30,338 nt of DNA from Bacteroidota bacterium (GTDB taxonomy: Bacteria; Bacteroidota; Bacteroidia; AKYH767-A; OLB10), in NCBI GenBank assembly GCA_016717725.1, contig JADKFA010000030.1, positions 1 to 30,338 on the forward strand, written 5' to 3'. The notes under the pieces were generated by a model. That model was not told the origin of the DNA. It worked only from the letters and a program-made list of their open reading frames with translations, and ran no database searches. Shown piece by piece: positions 7,367-15,227 of this stretch (its first letter is position 1; every line of letters begins with the position of its first letter). A program made the position numbers and the translations under genes.

Positions 7367-9400
7367 ATGAAAAAAATTATCCTTCTAATTATTTTTACTT
7401 TTTCATTTTCAACTTTATTTTCTCAAACTCAATGGTCGCTTACAAATGGACCACAAGCTGGCAGGATTAGTAGCGTTAAAGCTGATAGCAACATATTATA
7501 TTCTGCCGCTTGGGGTGCGGGAGTATTTCGTTCAATAGACAATGGAACCTCATGGACAAATCAAAGCAGCGGGTTGCCCAATTTGTTTACAACGAGTTTT
7601 TGTATTGATAAAGGAAGAATTTATGTGGGACTACAATACAGACCACTTTCGCTTTCTATAGATAGTGGGAATACTTGGACTCCATTAGGGATTGGTTCTA
7701 GCTATTCTAATTTAAGTTCGATTTCTGCAAACGACTCCCTAATAGTTTTAATAACAGATAATGATTCAGTAAGATTATCGAAAGACTACGGTGTAACGTG
7801 GAAAAAAATTAATTATCAGTTTACCAGTAATAATTTGTTATATCCCGTGGTAAAGGATTCATTTGTTTTTGCCTCGGTTTCTGGTGCAGGGGTATATCGA
7901 CTTGGATTAAATGACACTGCATGGGTTGCGTTTAACAATGGTCTTTCAAACTTGAATACAAAAGACATTAGAGTATGTGGCAATAGACTTTATGTTAGTA
8001 CCGGAGCTGGATTGTTTTATTCTACTAATAATGGAAATTCATGGGCTGCGGTTTCAAATGGCATTTCTTCAAATGCGATAAAAGCTATGGACATAAATGG
8101 ATCATATTTGGTTGCTGAAGATTCAACTAAAGAAGTTTTTTTATCTGTAGATAGTGGGATTACATGGTCTACTTTAGGCATATACCCTTTGGACTTGACA
8201 TATGATATTACTACTAATGGATCGAGTGTTTTAAGTGGAACCTATAGAAATGGTGTCATGAGGACCATCAATAATGGTTTAACATGGACTGAGGCCAATA
8301 ATGGCCTAACCGCTTCCGAAGTATGGGATATGACAACATCAGGAACGAATTTATATGCGCAAGTAAGTAATCGTAGAATCTTTAAATCTCCGGACAACGG
8401 AAATTCATGGACAGAAATTAACCCTGGATGGCCCTACAACTCTTATATAGACGGATTCGCTGTCGATGGAAATAAAATCTATGTTGCAGCAGGTGGTGCC
8501 GGAATTTATATATCTTTAAACGGAGGCACAACATGGTCTTTTGCTACTAGCGGATTAAGTACTGTCTCTGTTAGGAAAATTGCCTTGAACGGATTAACCA
8601 TCTATGCCGGCACTTCAAGTAAAGGTATCTATAAATCCGTGAATGGAGGTGTTTCATGGAGTGCTGCAAATACGGGTATTTCCACTAAAAATGTAACTGC
8701 TATTTGTGTACATGGGAATGATGTTTATGCTGGCACCTCTAGCGGATTATTTAAGTCATCTAACGGCGGAAGCACATGGGCTAATTTGGATTCTGGAATC
8801 AGTGCCACTGCAGATATTGATCAAATTTTAAGTTCTGGGAATTATGTATATGTTCTTGATGGGGGAGTGAATTTCTCCTCAGACAATGGAATTTCATGGA
8901 ATGGAGTAAGTACTTTACCTAATGTATATTGTATAGGAATTTCAGGAAACTATGTTTATCATGGAACTTTTTATCATGGAATTTCGGCGACACCTTTAGG
9001 TCAACAATTCAATTATACAGTTGTTAATTCAGGTTTAACCAATCCTGATGTGTTCTGTATTTCGTCCATAGGAAACCTAATTTTCGCAGGAACCTATGGT
9101 GGTGCAGTTTATGTTGCACAAGCACTTTCTACTTCCTTAGAAGAAGAAGGTAATCTTTCAAGTGAATTAAAACTTTATCCAAATCCAGCGACAGAAGAAA
9201 TTTCAATAGAGTGGCTTAATCATGATATTTCGAATGTTGAAATTCAAATCACGAACTCAATGGGACAAAAAGTCAACACGTCTCAACTAAATAAAGACAT
9301 GAATCAAAAATTATTTGTTGGAAATCTACCATCTGGAATTTATTTGATTTCGATAAGAGACAAAGATGAAGTAGTAACGAGGAAATTTTTAAAACAATAA
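7367..9400 (+). CDS. T9SS-sorted BNR/sialidase-type beta-propeller protein
   Basis: About 677 residues from MKKIILLIIFTFSFSTLFSQ, a signal peptide (ATG 7361 is an alternative). The body holds about eleven BNR/Asp-box-like repeats of the form S-x-D/N-x-G-x-x-W, for example FRSIDNGTSWT, FYSTNNGNSWA, VMRTINNGLTWT, IYKSVNGGVSWS and LFKSSNGGSTW. These are typical of secreted sialidase-like or VPS10-like propellers, but I see no sialidase active-site arginines, so no enzyme activity is claimed. The C-terminus is a T9SS type A sorting domain (LYPNPATEEISIEW to GIYLISIRDKDEVVTRKFLKQ). A -7 box precedes it. It is convergent with the FG-GAP gene, whose 3' end lies 217 bases away. Confidence 0.88.
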   Translation: MKKIILLIIFTFSFSTLFSQTQWSLTNGPQAGRISSVKADSNILYSAAWGAGVFRSIDNGTSWTNQSSGLPNLFTTSFCIDKGRIYVGLQYRPLSLSIDSGNTWTPLGIGSSYSNLSSISANDSLIVLITDNDSVRLSKDYGVTWKKINYQFTSNNLLYPVVKDSFVFASVSGAGVYRLGLNDTAWVAFNNGLSNLNTKDIRVCGNRLYVSTGAGLFYSTNNGNSWAAVSNGISSNAIKAMDINGSYLVAEDSTKEVFLSVDSGITWSTLGIYPLDLTYDITTNGSSVLSGTYRNGVMRTINNGLTWTEANNGLTASEVWDMTTSGTNLYAQVSNRRIFKSPDNGNSWTEINPGWPYNSYIDGFAVDGNKIYVAAGGAGIYISLNGGTTWSFATSGLSTVSVRKIALNGLTIYAGTSSKGIYKSVNGGVSWSAANTGISTKNVTAICVHGNDVYAGTSSGLFKSSNGGSTWANLDSGISATADIDQILSSGNYVYVLDGGVNFSSDNGISWNGVSTLPNVYCIGISGNYVYHGTFYHGISATPLGQQFNYTVVNSGLTNPDVFCISSIGNLIFAGTYGGAVYVAQALSTSLEEEGNLSSELKLYPNPATEEISIEWLNHDISNVEIQITNSMGQKVNTSQLNKDMNQKLFVGNLPSGIYLISIRDKDEVVTRKFLKQ

Positions 9401-9423
9401 ATAGTACAACCCAAATTTGACAT

Positions 9424-9490
9424 GTTCCATTTAAAATATTTTTTAACCGCAATGAAAATTGAAGGTCGATTCAAAGTCAAAATTAAATAA
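9424..9490 (-). repeat. Orphan copy of the GIY-YIG gene leader
   Basis: This stretch matches, with few changes, the first codons and upstream ~60 bases of the GIY-YIG genes at 13951-14021 and 14440-14510 (shared words GTTCCATTTAAAATATTTT, GGTCGATTCAAA, AAAATTAAATAA). No GIY-YIG coding sequence is attached. It looks like a remnant of a deleted or excised copy, 4 kb from the array. Confidence 0.75.
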
Positions 9491-9617
9491 AAGCTTCGCG
9501 ATAGAGTTGCGGTTTCAAAAACTCCACTTCGTAAAGTTGCATTTAATTTCCAAGGTCTGAACTTACAAGTATAAGTATCAATTGAAGTTACGTTGTGTTG
9601 AAATTTATCGGATGGAT

Positions 9618-12600
9618 TTAATATACTACAATTTTAAATTGCTGATTTTTACCATTCATAGAAAGTTGAAGAATGTAGAATCCAGCATTGTTGGGTGCTT
9701 TTAAGTTCAATAAGGAGTTTGACGTTAATAGCTGTTGTGAATTTACATGTTGACCGCTGCTGGTATACCAATTTGCTAAAATTTTACCGCTAGGAAAAGA
9801 TGTAGCAATAGTTATTTCATCTCCACCTTTTACAGGGTTTGCACTTAACAGTTGTAGATAATTTCCCTCCTCTTCAAATAAAGAAGTAATGCTAAAAGAA
9901 ATAGAGTCAGTTGAAACATTGAATGGTTTAAACTCTCCAAACATATCAACAAAACCTGAACCGTTTGTTGAATAAGTGAAAGTATAATTGGAACTCAAAT
10001 TCTGATTAAGTAAGAACTGGAATTCGCCTATTTTACCATAGCCTGTAACGAAGGATAAATCTTTTCTGCTTATTGCTGAACTAATGGTGTTGCCATTTAT
10101 TTTCTCGATGCTCAACCAGTCAGAAAATTTATTGCCTATGAAGGATGAGTCTTCAAAATGAATGGACGGTGAACCCAAGGCTACCATAGAATTGTCGAAA
10201 GTTAACGACAAGGAAAGGCCAGTCATTTGAATTAGTGGTGAAGCGGAGGTAGCTGCATACACATTGAATCTAACGGTGTCGCCTATATTAATTCCTTGTA
10301 ATACCTTCGACAAGTAAATTGGTGAAGTGGACAAGCTAGCAGGTGTAGGAGCTGAACTGGGTTTGGGTGAATAGATATTATTAAAGTTTGCAGATACGGC
10401 AACCGTGTCCATTTCATTGATGGCACCATCGCCGTTACTGTCAATAAATTTTAAATTATTGAATGTATATTCCTGGTTCCAATCGGACGCTGCCCACGGC
10501 GCCCATTGATTAGAAATTGCAGTTCTTACTACTCCTGAATCATTAAAATTAGCAGCAATAGGGAAAAGGTCATGCTGATCAACGATAAAATCTCTATTCG
10601 CATCTCCTGGCCATACACTATCACAATTTACAAAATTGAAAGTTAGTGTATCCGAAAAGTAAGTACACATGGTGGAAGTATCCGTTATTGTCAGATAGTA
10701 ATTTCCACTAGATGATACCTCAATTGAAGAAGTAGTTTCACCGGTATTCCACGCATGAATTGTATAATTATTTTCCATAGTCTTTAATGTAATGGTTTTT
10801 CCATCACAGATACTAGGGGATTGGTTGAAATTTGTTGTGATTTTCGCTAAATTCCCAGGTGCATAGTAATAACCACCATTATAAATAATAAAATCATCGG
10901 GACCATTCGGATCATCAAAAAGTGGAGTCTGCCCAATGAATGGAGGTCCGTTAAATAATGTATCTTCAATAAATCCTGTTAGTGTGCCATTTCCTAAATA
11001 GAGTCCTTTGTCGTAGTTATTAGTATTCCCTGCATGCAAATCAAGAAATCCATCGTCATTAAAATCATGAATGAATACATCATTTGGATGGTTATTGACT
11101 GTCACAAGATTTGTTAAGGCTGTAAATATTAAATTATTGTTTACGGTGTAAATTTTTAGATTCCCATTGGGATCTGAAAAACTATACTGTGTTACAACAA
11201 TTTCTTTATTGCCGGTTCCATCTAAATTTCCAATATCGAAATTATCTACTCCTTGCATTGAAATATTTGAGCCGGCAGTAAAAGTGCCATCTCCATTTCC
11301 TTTCCAAGCTCTAAATCTTCCACCAAAATAAGTACACGCCATCATATCATCAAAACCATCATAATTAATATCTTCTAATTCTACATTTTCGAAGGCATAA
11401 AGGTAGGCACTGAATTTTTGACCGGGTGTAAAAGTGCCATCGCCGTTTCCAAGAAAAACGAAGGCAGAATCCACATTCGGGGCAGTAGTAGAACTGAAAA
11501 GGACTAAGTCAAGGAAGTTATCGCCATTAATATTTCCTGTTCTTCCTTTTTTCAAATTAGTAATACATGGAAGTAGGAAAACCGGTGTAGCATTTTTTGA
11601 AAATCCATTAGCAAGAAAAACAAAGAGGGAGTCCTGCCCCCATCCAGGTCCAAAGTCTTGCATCACATAATCCGCTAATCCATCTTGGTCAAAATCTCCT
11701 GCAGCCATAAGTGTGCTAGTAGGAAAAGCATACCATCTGGGCAGTTGGAATTTTCCTCGTTCAGTTTGAATAATGGTTTCGATTCCGTTTCTACCTTTTA
11801 TAACATCTTTCAATCCATCATTGTTAATATCCACAACAAAAACTTCACTTAAATCGAGGATGGAGCCGTAGTAGGCAAAATAGGAGAGTTCATTTATAGT
11901 ATCTGCTCCTAAATAGAATTCAAGCGACTTTGAATAAAGGACAGGGTCAGGAAATTGATCTCCATTGATATTAGCTGAACTAAGTTTCCAGTCAAGAATC
12001 GATTCATCCTTTTTAGCCGAGCGGAACGATGAAAAACCACCTAAGCTATCTCTTTTTAAAATAATAATACTTGTATCACAAGCGATCAATACATCCGAGA
12101 TTTGATCATTATCAAAATCTTCAACAACAATTTGATTAACGGAAGATAGGGTGGTTTTAATATTCTGATTTGGAAAAGGGTCTAATAAAAGACCTGCTGA
12201 TAAATTCCCATTGTTATTATTAATAATTCTAAACTTCATGGTATTGTATGATTGATTAAGAATTAATTCAGGAAAATTATCACCATTCATATCAATGGTG
12301 GCAAGAGGGCTATTAGATAAGCCGCTGGTAAATGTAGTGTAGGAGCTTGTATAGCCGGTAGCGCTACCTCTGAGCTGATAAATTCTCATGTCCCAGCTAC
12401 CATTCGTAATTAAGATAATATCGTTGAATCCATCGGCATTAATATCCGTAACACCCATTCTTAAAATAGTATAATTCCAAAAGCTAATGGAATCCAATCC
12501 GCCAAGTACTCCATTAGTATTATGAATGGTAAAAAGTTTATTATTCTGAATATAATAAATTTCATCGAGTCCATCATTATTGCAATCAGCCGTTTGTAGA

Positions 12601-13037
12601 TTTAAAATATCTGCAGAGGAAGTAAAGGGTATAACAAAGACACTGTCAAATTCATAATGCGAAGTTCTCATTGTTACAGAAATACCAAACCACTGAATAT
12701 AACTGAGAATATCTTTGAACTCATCATTACCAAATTTAGCAGTCTTAAAATCTTGAACTAGTGGGGAGAGCTGCTGCTGAGGACGTAGTCCAAATTCGCC
12801 AATTTTATCAAAAGTTCCAGTGTTAAATTTATAAGTATTAATATTTACAGAACCTATTTTACTAACAAAAAGTTCAGCAGCTCCGTCGCCATCTAAATCT
12901 TCAAAACCATACGTTTTTTCAAAATTGTACGGAGGAATGTCCCAACTGGTTTGTGTATTGAAGCATTGTGCTATGGTTGAACCGCAAGTAAAAAATACTA
13001 ATACTGCTGTTAATATTATGTAAGATCTTTTTTTCAT
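9618..13037 (-). CDS. T9SS-sorted FG-GAP protein with dockerin-like and cohesin-like modules
   Basis: A 1139-residue protein with signal peptide MKKRSYIILTAVLVFFTCGSTIAQ. Residues ~45-720 carry about twelve FG-GAP/VCBS-type calcium loops, for example EDLDGDGAAELFV, TDINADGFNDIIL, GDFDQDGLADYVM, EDINYDGFDDMMA and HDFNDDGFLDLHA, predicting an integrin-alpha-like propeller. An Ig-like segment follows, then a dockerin-like pair of EF-hand loops (GDANRDFIVDQHDL and DSNGDGAINEMDTVAVSANF). Next is a region resembling a cohesin fold (INIGDTVRFNVYA, LSLSLTFDNSMVALGSPS). The end is a degenerate T9SS sorting domain (ILANWYTSSGQHVNSQQ to GFYILQLSMNGKNQQFKIVVY). It is probably a surface adhesin or scaffold. 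The cohesin call is tentative. Confidence 0.87.
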   Translation of the reverse strand: MKKRSYIILTAVLVFFTCGSTIAQCFNTQTSWDIPPYNFEKTYGFEDLDGDGAAELFVSKIGSVNINTYKFNTGTFDKIGEFGLRPQQQLSPLVQDFKTAKFGNDEFKDILSYIQWFGISVTMRTSHYEFDSVFVIPFTSSADILNLQTADCNNDGLDEIYYIQNNKLFTIHNTNGVLGGLDSISFWNYTILRMGVTDINADGFNDIILITNGSWDMRIYQLRGSATGYTSSYTTFTSGLSNSPLATIDMNGDNFPELILNQSYNTMKFRIINNNNGNLSAGLLLDPFPNQNIKTTLSSVNQIVVEDFDNDQISDVLIACDTSIIILKRDSLGGFSSFRSAKKDESILDWKLSSANINGDQFPDPVLYSKSLEFYLGADTINELSYFAYYGSILDLSEVFVVDINNDGLKDVIKGRNGIETIIQTERGKFQLPRWYAFPTSTLMAAGDFDQDGLADYVMQDFGPGWGQDSLFVFLANGFSKNATPVFLLPCITNLKKGRTGNINGDNFLDLVLFSSTTAPNVDSAFVFLGNGDGTFTPGQKFSAYLYAFENVELEDINYDGFDDMMACTYFGGRFRAWKGNGDGTFTAGSNISMQGVDNFDIGNLDGTGNKEIVVTQYSFSDPNGNLKIYTVNNNLIFTALTNLVTVNNHPNDVFIHDFNDDGFLDLHAGNTNNYDKGLYLGNGTLTGFIEDTLFNGPPFIGQTPLFDDPNGPDDFIIYNGGYYYAPGNLAKITTNFNQSPSICDGKTITLKTMENNYTIHAWNTGETTSSIEVSSSGNYYLTITDTSTMCTYFSDTLTFNFVNCDSVWPGDANRDFIVDQHDLFPIAANFNDSGVVRTAISNQWAPWAASDWNQEYTFNNLKFIDSNGDGAINEMDTVAVSANFNNIYSPKPSSAPTPASLSTSPIYLSKVLQGINIGDTVRFNVYAATSASPLIQMTGLSLSLTFDNSMVALGSPSIHFEDSSFIGNKFSDWLSIEKINGNTISSAISRKDLSFVTGYGKIGEFQFLLNQNLSSNYTFTYSTNGSGFVDMFGEFKPFNVSTDSISFSITSLFEEEGNYLQLLSANPVKGGDEITIATSFPSGKILANWYTSSGQHVNSQQLLTSNSLLNLKAPNNAGFYILQLSMNGKNQQFKIVVY

Positions 13038-13309
13038 ATATGAGAGAAACTAGTTGAAAGAAGGAAGTATAAATGTTTAATGTTAAGCGGACTTTATGGA
13101 TTTTAAAATTGAAACTTCTACTAATTTATTCATTCAAAGATAATATTTATTTGTATATAAATAAAATGAGAGGAACTTAAATTCATGAATACAGATAAGC
13201 TAAAAAGGGCCAATATTAAGTTAAAAAACAAGGGTTTACTTCGACCGTAATAGTATAGAAAATGTATTCCCTACAATTCTTAGTACGTAGTCATATTTCT
13301 ACTCTTTTC

Positions 13310-13526
13310 TCTTCGATGTACTTTAAACAATTCCCTTCTAAGCGCGTCCGATTGGCTTACGCAATATTCTAAAAAAACACACAAAAGGTCGTCTGCAGAC
13401 AATACTTTTCGATTTGCCATTTTAATGTTCAATCATTCTTCGAATGAAATTCGCAGTGTAACCAATATAAAATAAATAGTCCTTTAAACAATACAGTACA
13501 TAGACTGCAAATTGCGGATGTTCCAT
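13310..13526 (-). pseudogene. Decayed GIY-YIG nuclease copy
   Basis: From ATG at 13526 the minus strand reads MEHPQFAVYVLYCLKDYLFYIGYTANFIRRMIEH and then a TAA stop (13422-13424). Past the stop, homology continues with KSKSIVCRRPFVCFF. After a frame change in a run of seven A on the plus strand it resumes as LEYCVSQSDALRRELFKV. These align with the two intact GIY-YIG proteins to the right, so this is a third copy broken by a stop and an indel. The stretch 13038-13309 upstream of the next gene shows nothing recognisable. Confidence 0.88.
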
Positions 13527-13559
13527 TTAAAATATTTTTAAACCTCAATGAAAAATGCC

Positions 13560-13599
13560 CCGAAGTAGAAAATCTCGCTATGCTCGATTTACACTTCGG
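13560..13599. repeat. Nested AGA/AC hairpin, copy 1 of an identical pair
   Basis: Outer arms CCGAAGT / ACTTCGG, internal loop AGA on the left and AC on the right, inner arms AAATC / GATTT. It lies 34 bases upstream of the decayed GIY-YIG start. The same 40 bases recur exactly at 14561-14600. Confidence 0.92.
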
Positions 13600-13601
13600 T
13601 G

Positions 13602-13642
13602 CAGTGAGACGTTCCCGCAGTACTGCAGGACTCTAACCACTG
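13602..13642. repeat. Nested AGA/AC hairpin, weaker member
   Basis: Outer arms CAGTG / CACTG with AGA (13607-13609) and AC (13636-13637) inside them. The inner stem TCCcGCAGT / ACTGCaGGA has one mismatch and extra unpaired bases. It lies just 3' of the GIY-YIG gene ending at 13673. Confidence 0.6.
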
Positions 13643-13672
13643 ATGCTCTTATTTTTTAACCAGATAATAAAA

Positions 13673-13963
13673 TTACTTAGTAACTAATTCATCATTTATT
13701 TCATTCAAGCTTTCACTGAGCATTAATCTTAATATTCTCCTGCCAGCAGTCGTTTTGAAATAAAGTTCTCTTCTCATTGCGTCCTTTTTTGAATAATAAT
13801 ACTCAACCAATACCACTTTAAATGGTCTTCTTGATGCAGTACTTTTAGAGCGCCCCTCTTTATGCTCACCCATTCTTTGGTTGAAATCGGTTGTAAATCC
13901 AATATAAAACTGGAGATTCTTTAAACTGTACAGTATATAAACTGCAAACTTTGGATGTTCCAT
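13673..13963 (-). CDS. Small GIY-YIG nuclease family protein, copy A
   Basis: A 96-residue single-domain protein of the UvrC/URI-like GIY-YIG fold. The motif is VYILY at 8-12 and YIG at 20-22, with catalytic Arg30, His34 and the metal-binding Glu66 (MRRELYFKT) all in place, so it is probably active. Small stand-alone members act as endonucleases, some preferring single-stranded or structured DNA. It shares about three quarters of its residues with copy B, with most divergence at the C-terminus. Its leader of ~60 bases is nearly identical to that of copy B, and hairpins of the AGA/AC type flank it on both sides. This arrangement suggests a duplicating cassette. Confidence 0.92.
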   Translation of the reverse strand: MEHPKFAVYILYSLKNLQFYIGFTTDFNQRMGEHKEGRSKSTASRRPFKVVLVEYYYSKKDAMRRELYFKTTAGRRILRLMLSESLNEINDELVTK

Positions 13964-14018
13964 TTAAAATATTTTTTAACCCCAATAAAAAATGATGGTC
14001 GATTCAAATCCAAAATTA

Positions 14019-14060
14019 AATAACCCTGAAGTAGAGCCTTTGGCACACTTCAGGGTTATT
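14019..14060. repeat. Nested AGA/AC hairpin upstream of GIY-YIG copy A
   Basis: Outer arms AATAACCCTGAAGT / ACTTCAGGGTTATT (14 bases each) enclose AGA, GCC, TTT, GGC and AC: the same internal loop with a short inner stem. It lies 56 bases upstream of the copy A start. Confidence 0.92.
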
Positions 14061-14125
14061 ACCTAAAGCAGAGTAAACACACTTCAGAGTTCTAATAATA
14101 TCCCGTCAAGCAGAAGAGAATCTCG

Positions 14126-14178
14126 CCCCGAATCAGACAGTGAAGGGTGCTCTGCACTCCTTCACTGACGATTCAGGG
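14126..14178. repeat. Nested AGA/AC hairpin overlapping the stop of GIY-YIG copy B
   Basis: Outer arms CCCCGAATC / GATTCAGGG (one G-T type mismatch), internal loop AGA (14135-14137) and AC (14168-14169), inner arms CAGTGAAGG / CCTTCACTG. The TGA stop of copy B (14162-14164) lies in the inner right arm. Confidence 0.9.
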
Positions 14179-14452
14179 TCTTACCCAGTTCTAAAAGACT
14201 TTCAGTTAACATCAAACGCAAGACTCTTTTTCCTGCCGAAGTTTTAAAATACTCCTCACGCCTCATGGCGTCTTTCTTACTAAAATAATATTCAACAAAA
14301 ACGCAAATAAATGGTCTTCGGCAGGAGGTACTTTTTGAGCGGCCCTGTTCATGTTCTTCCATTCTTCGTTTGAAGTTAGAGGTAAAACCAATGTAAAATT
14401 GATTGTCTTTTAAACTATACAGCACATAAACTGCAAACTTTGGATGTTCCAT
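14162..14452 (-). CDS. Small GIY-YIG nuclease family protein, copy B
   Basis: A 96-residue paralogue of copy A with the same key residues: VYVLY at 8-12, YIG at 20-22, Arg30, His34 and Glu66 (MRREEYFKT). It is therefore probably active. The final ten residues diverge from copy A, and the stop codon lies within a structured repeat, so the C-terminus may have been reset by the repeat. It precedes copy A in the direction of transcription, about 200 bases away. Its leader repeats that of copy A, and a hairpin lies 61 bases upstream. A related protein could serve DNA repair, but tandem duplication with repeats is more suggestive of a selfish or repeat-linked role. Confidence 0.92.
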   Translation of the reverse strand: MEHPKFAVYVLYSLKDNQFYIGFTSNFKRRMEEHEQGRSKSTSCRRPFICVFVEYYFSKKDAMRREEYFKTSAGKRVLRLMLTESLLELGKTLNRQ

Positions 14453-14512
14453 TTAAAATATTTTATAACCCCAATAAAAAATGATGGTCGATTCAAATCC
14501 AAAATTAAATAA

Positions 14513-14551
14513 AATAACCCAGTAGCTTGCCGAAGGCTCTGCCTGGGTTAT
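14513..14551. repeat. Nested hairpin upstream of GIY-YIG copy B (opposite orientation)
   Basis: ATAACCCAG / CTGGGTTAT form the outer arms. Read on the minus strand, the inside is GC, AGA, GCC, TTC, GGC, AA, GC, a near match to the AGA/AC core with AA in place of AC. It lies 61 bases upstream of the copy B start. Confidence 0.75.
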
Positions 14552-14560
14552 ATCCCGCCA

Positions 14561-14600
14561 CCGAAGTAGAAAATCTCGCTATGCTCGATTTACACTTCGG
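14561..14600. repeat. Nested AGA/AC hairpin, copy 2 of an identical pair
   Basis: Base-for-base identical to 13560-13599: outer arms CCGAAGT / ACTTCGG, AGA/AC internal loop, inner arms AAATC / GATTT. Confidence 0.92.
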
Positions 14601-14602
14601 GA

Positions 14603-14634
14603 CGGAGAAGCGTGCCGTAGGCTCTGCTTCTCCG
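14603..14634. repeat. Nested AGA/AC hairpin abutting tRNA-Asn (opposite orientation)
   Basis: CGGAGAAGC / GCTTCTCCG are the outer arms. On the minus strand the inside reads AGA, GCC, TAC, GGC, AC. It begins immediately after the 3' end of the tRNA, so it may help end that transcript, though no T-tract follows. Confidence 0.88.
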
Positions 14635-14708
14635 CTCCCCCTCCTGGGCTCGAACCAGGGACCCCATGATTAACAGTCATGTGCTCTAACCAGCTGAGCT
14701 AAGGAGGA
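14635..14708 (-). tRNA. tRNA-Asn (anticodon GTT)
   Basis: The minus strand folds into a full 74-base cloverleaf: acceptor TCCTCCT / AGGGGGA, D stem GCTC / GAGC, anticodon stem CATGA / TCATG with loop CTGTTAA (anticodon GTT), five-base variable loop, T stem CCTGG / CCAGG with TTCGAGC. The discriminator base is G and CCA is not encoded. A good promoter lies upstream, and a nested hairpin touches its 3' end. Confidence 0.96.
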
Positions 14709-14867
14709 ATAATCCTCTCTCTGTTTTACAGGGAGAGGACCACATTTTCCGGCTCAAGCCATCAAGAAGCGTCGCTTGCGTCTGCTTCTTAACTAAAACA
14801 CTTGTATGGGGCATTAGGTGAAGAACGTTGTAAGGGCCAACTAAACGTTGTTTCCATTACGGGGTTG

Positions 14868-14899
14868 CAAAAATAATACATCAGTTGCTAATTTACAAA
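14868..14899 (-). promoter_or_regulatory. Promoter for tRNA-Asn
   Basis: On the minus strand TTTG (14899-14896), a 20-base spacer and TATTTTTG (14875-14868) match the Bacteroidota TTTG / TAnnTTTG promoter exactly. It lies 160 bases upstream of the tRNA, so the transcript has a leader. The rest of 14900-15227, upstream of the kinase gene, shows nothing else clear. Confidence 0.6.
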
Positions 14900-15227
14900 G
14901 ATCGAAGCTTTATTAATTTACTGCTATTCAGTCGTTTTATTCACAAAATGGATTTATTATTTTTAAAAATTATTTATGAAGGCTTTATTTGAAGGCTTTT
15001 CATCAATTCTGACACTTTGCTTCAATTTTTCGATGAACGACCTCGAATAGGGCTTACAGTATTCATAATCTAATTGATCTTGCCTCTAAAATATAAACAA
15101 TTTATACCACAAACCATTGAATAACAAACGAAAACATATTCGTAATTTATCTTTTTTTCCAAGGACGTTTGCGCTTTAACCCGTATTTTCGTAAAATATC
15201 TTACTCTAAAAATTAAACTTGCAAAGC

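Noticed and set aside
14126..14178. Intrinsic terminator for the GIY-YIG gene
   Set aside because: The stem is strong but no T-tract follows, and it shares the AGA/AC plan of the repeats, so a repeat element is the better label.
2961..14634. Integron attC sites for the nested hairpins
   Set aside because: The folded form with unpaired bases is reminiscent, but the conserved GTT/AAC core triplets of attC are not present and no integrase is seen.
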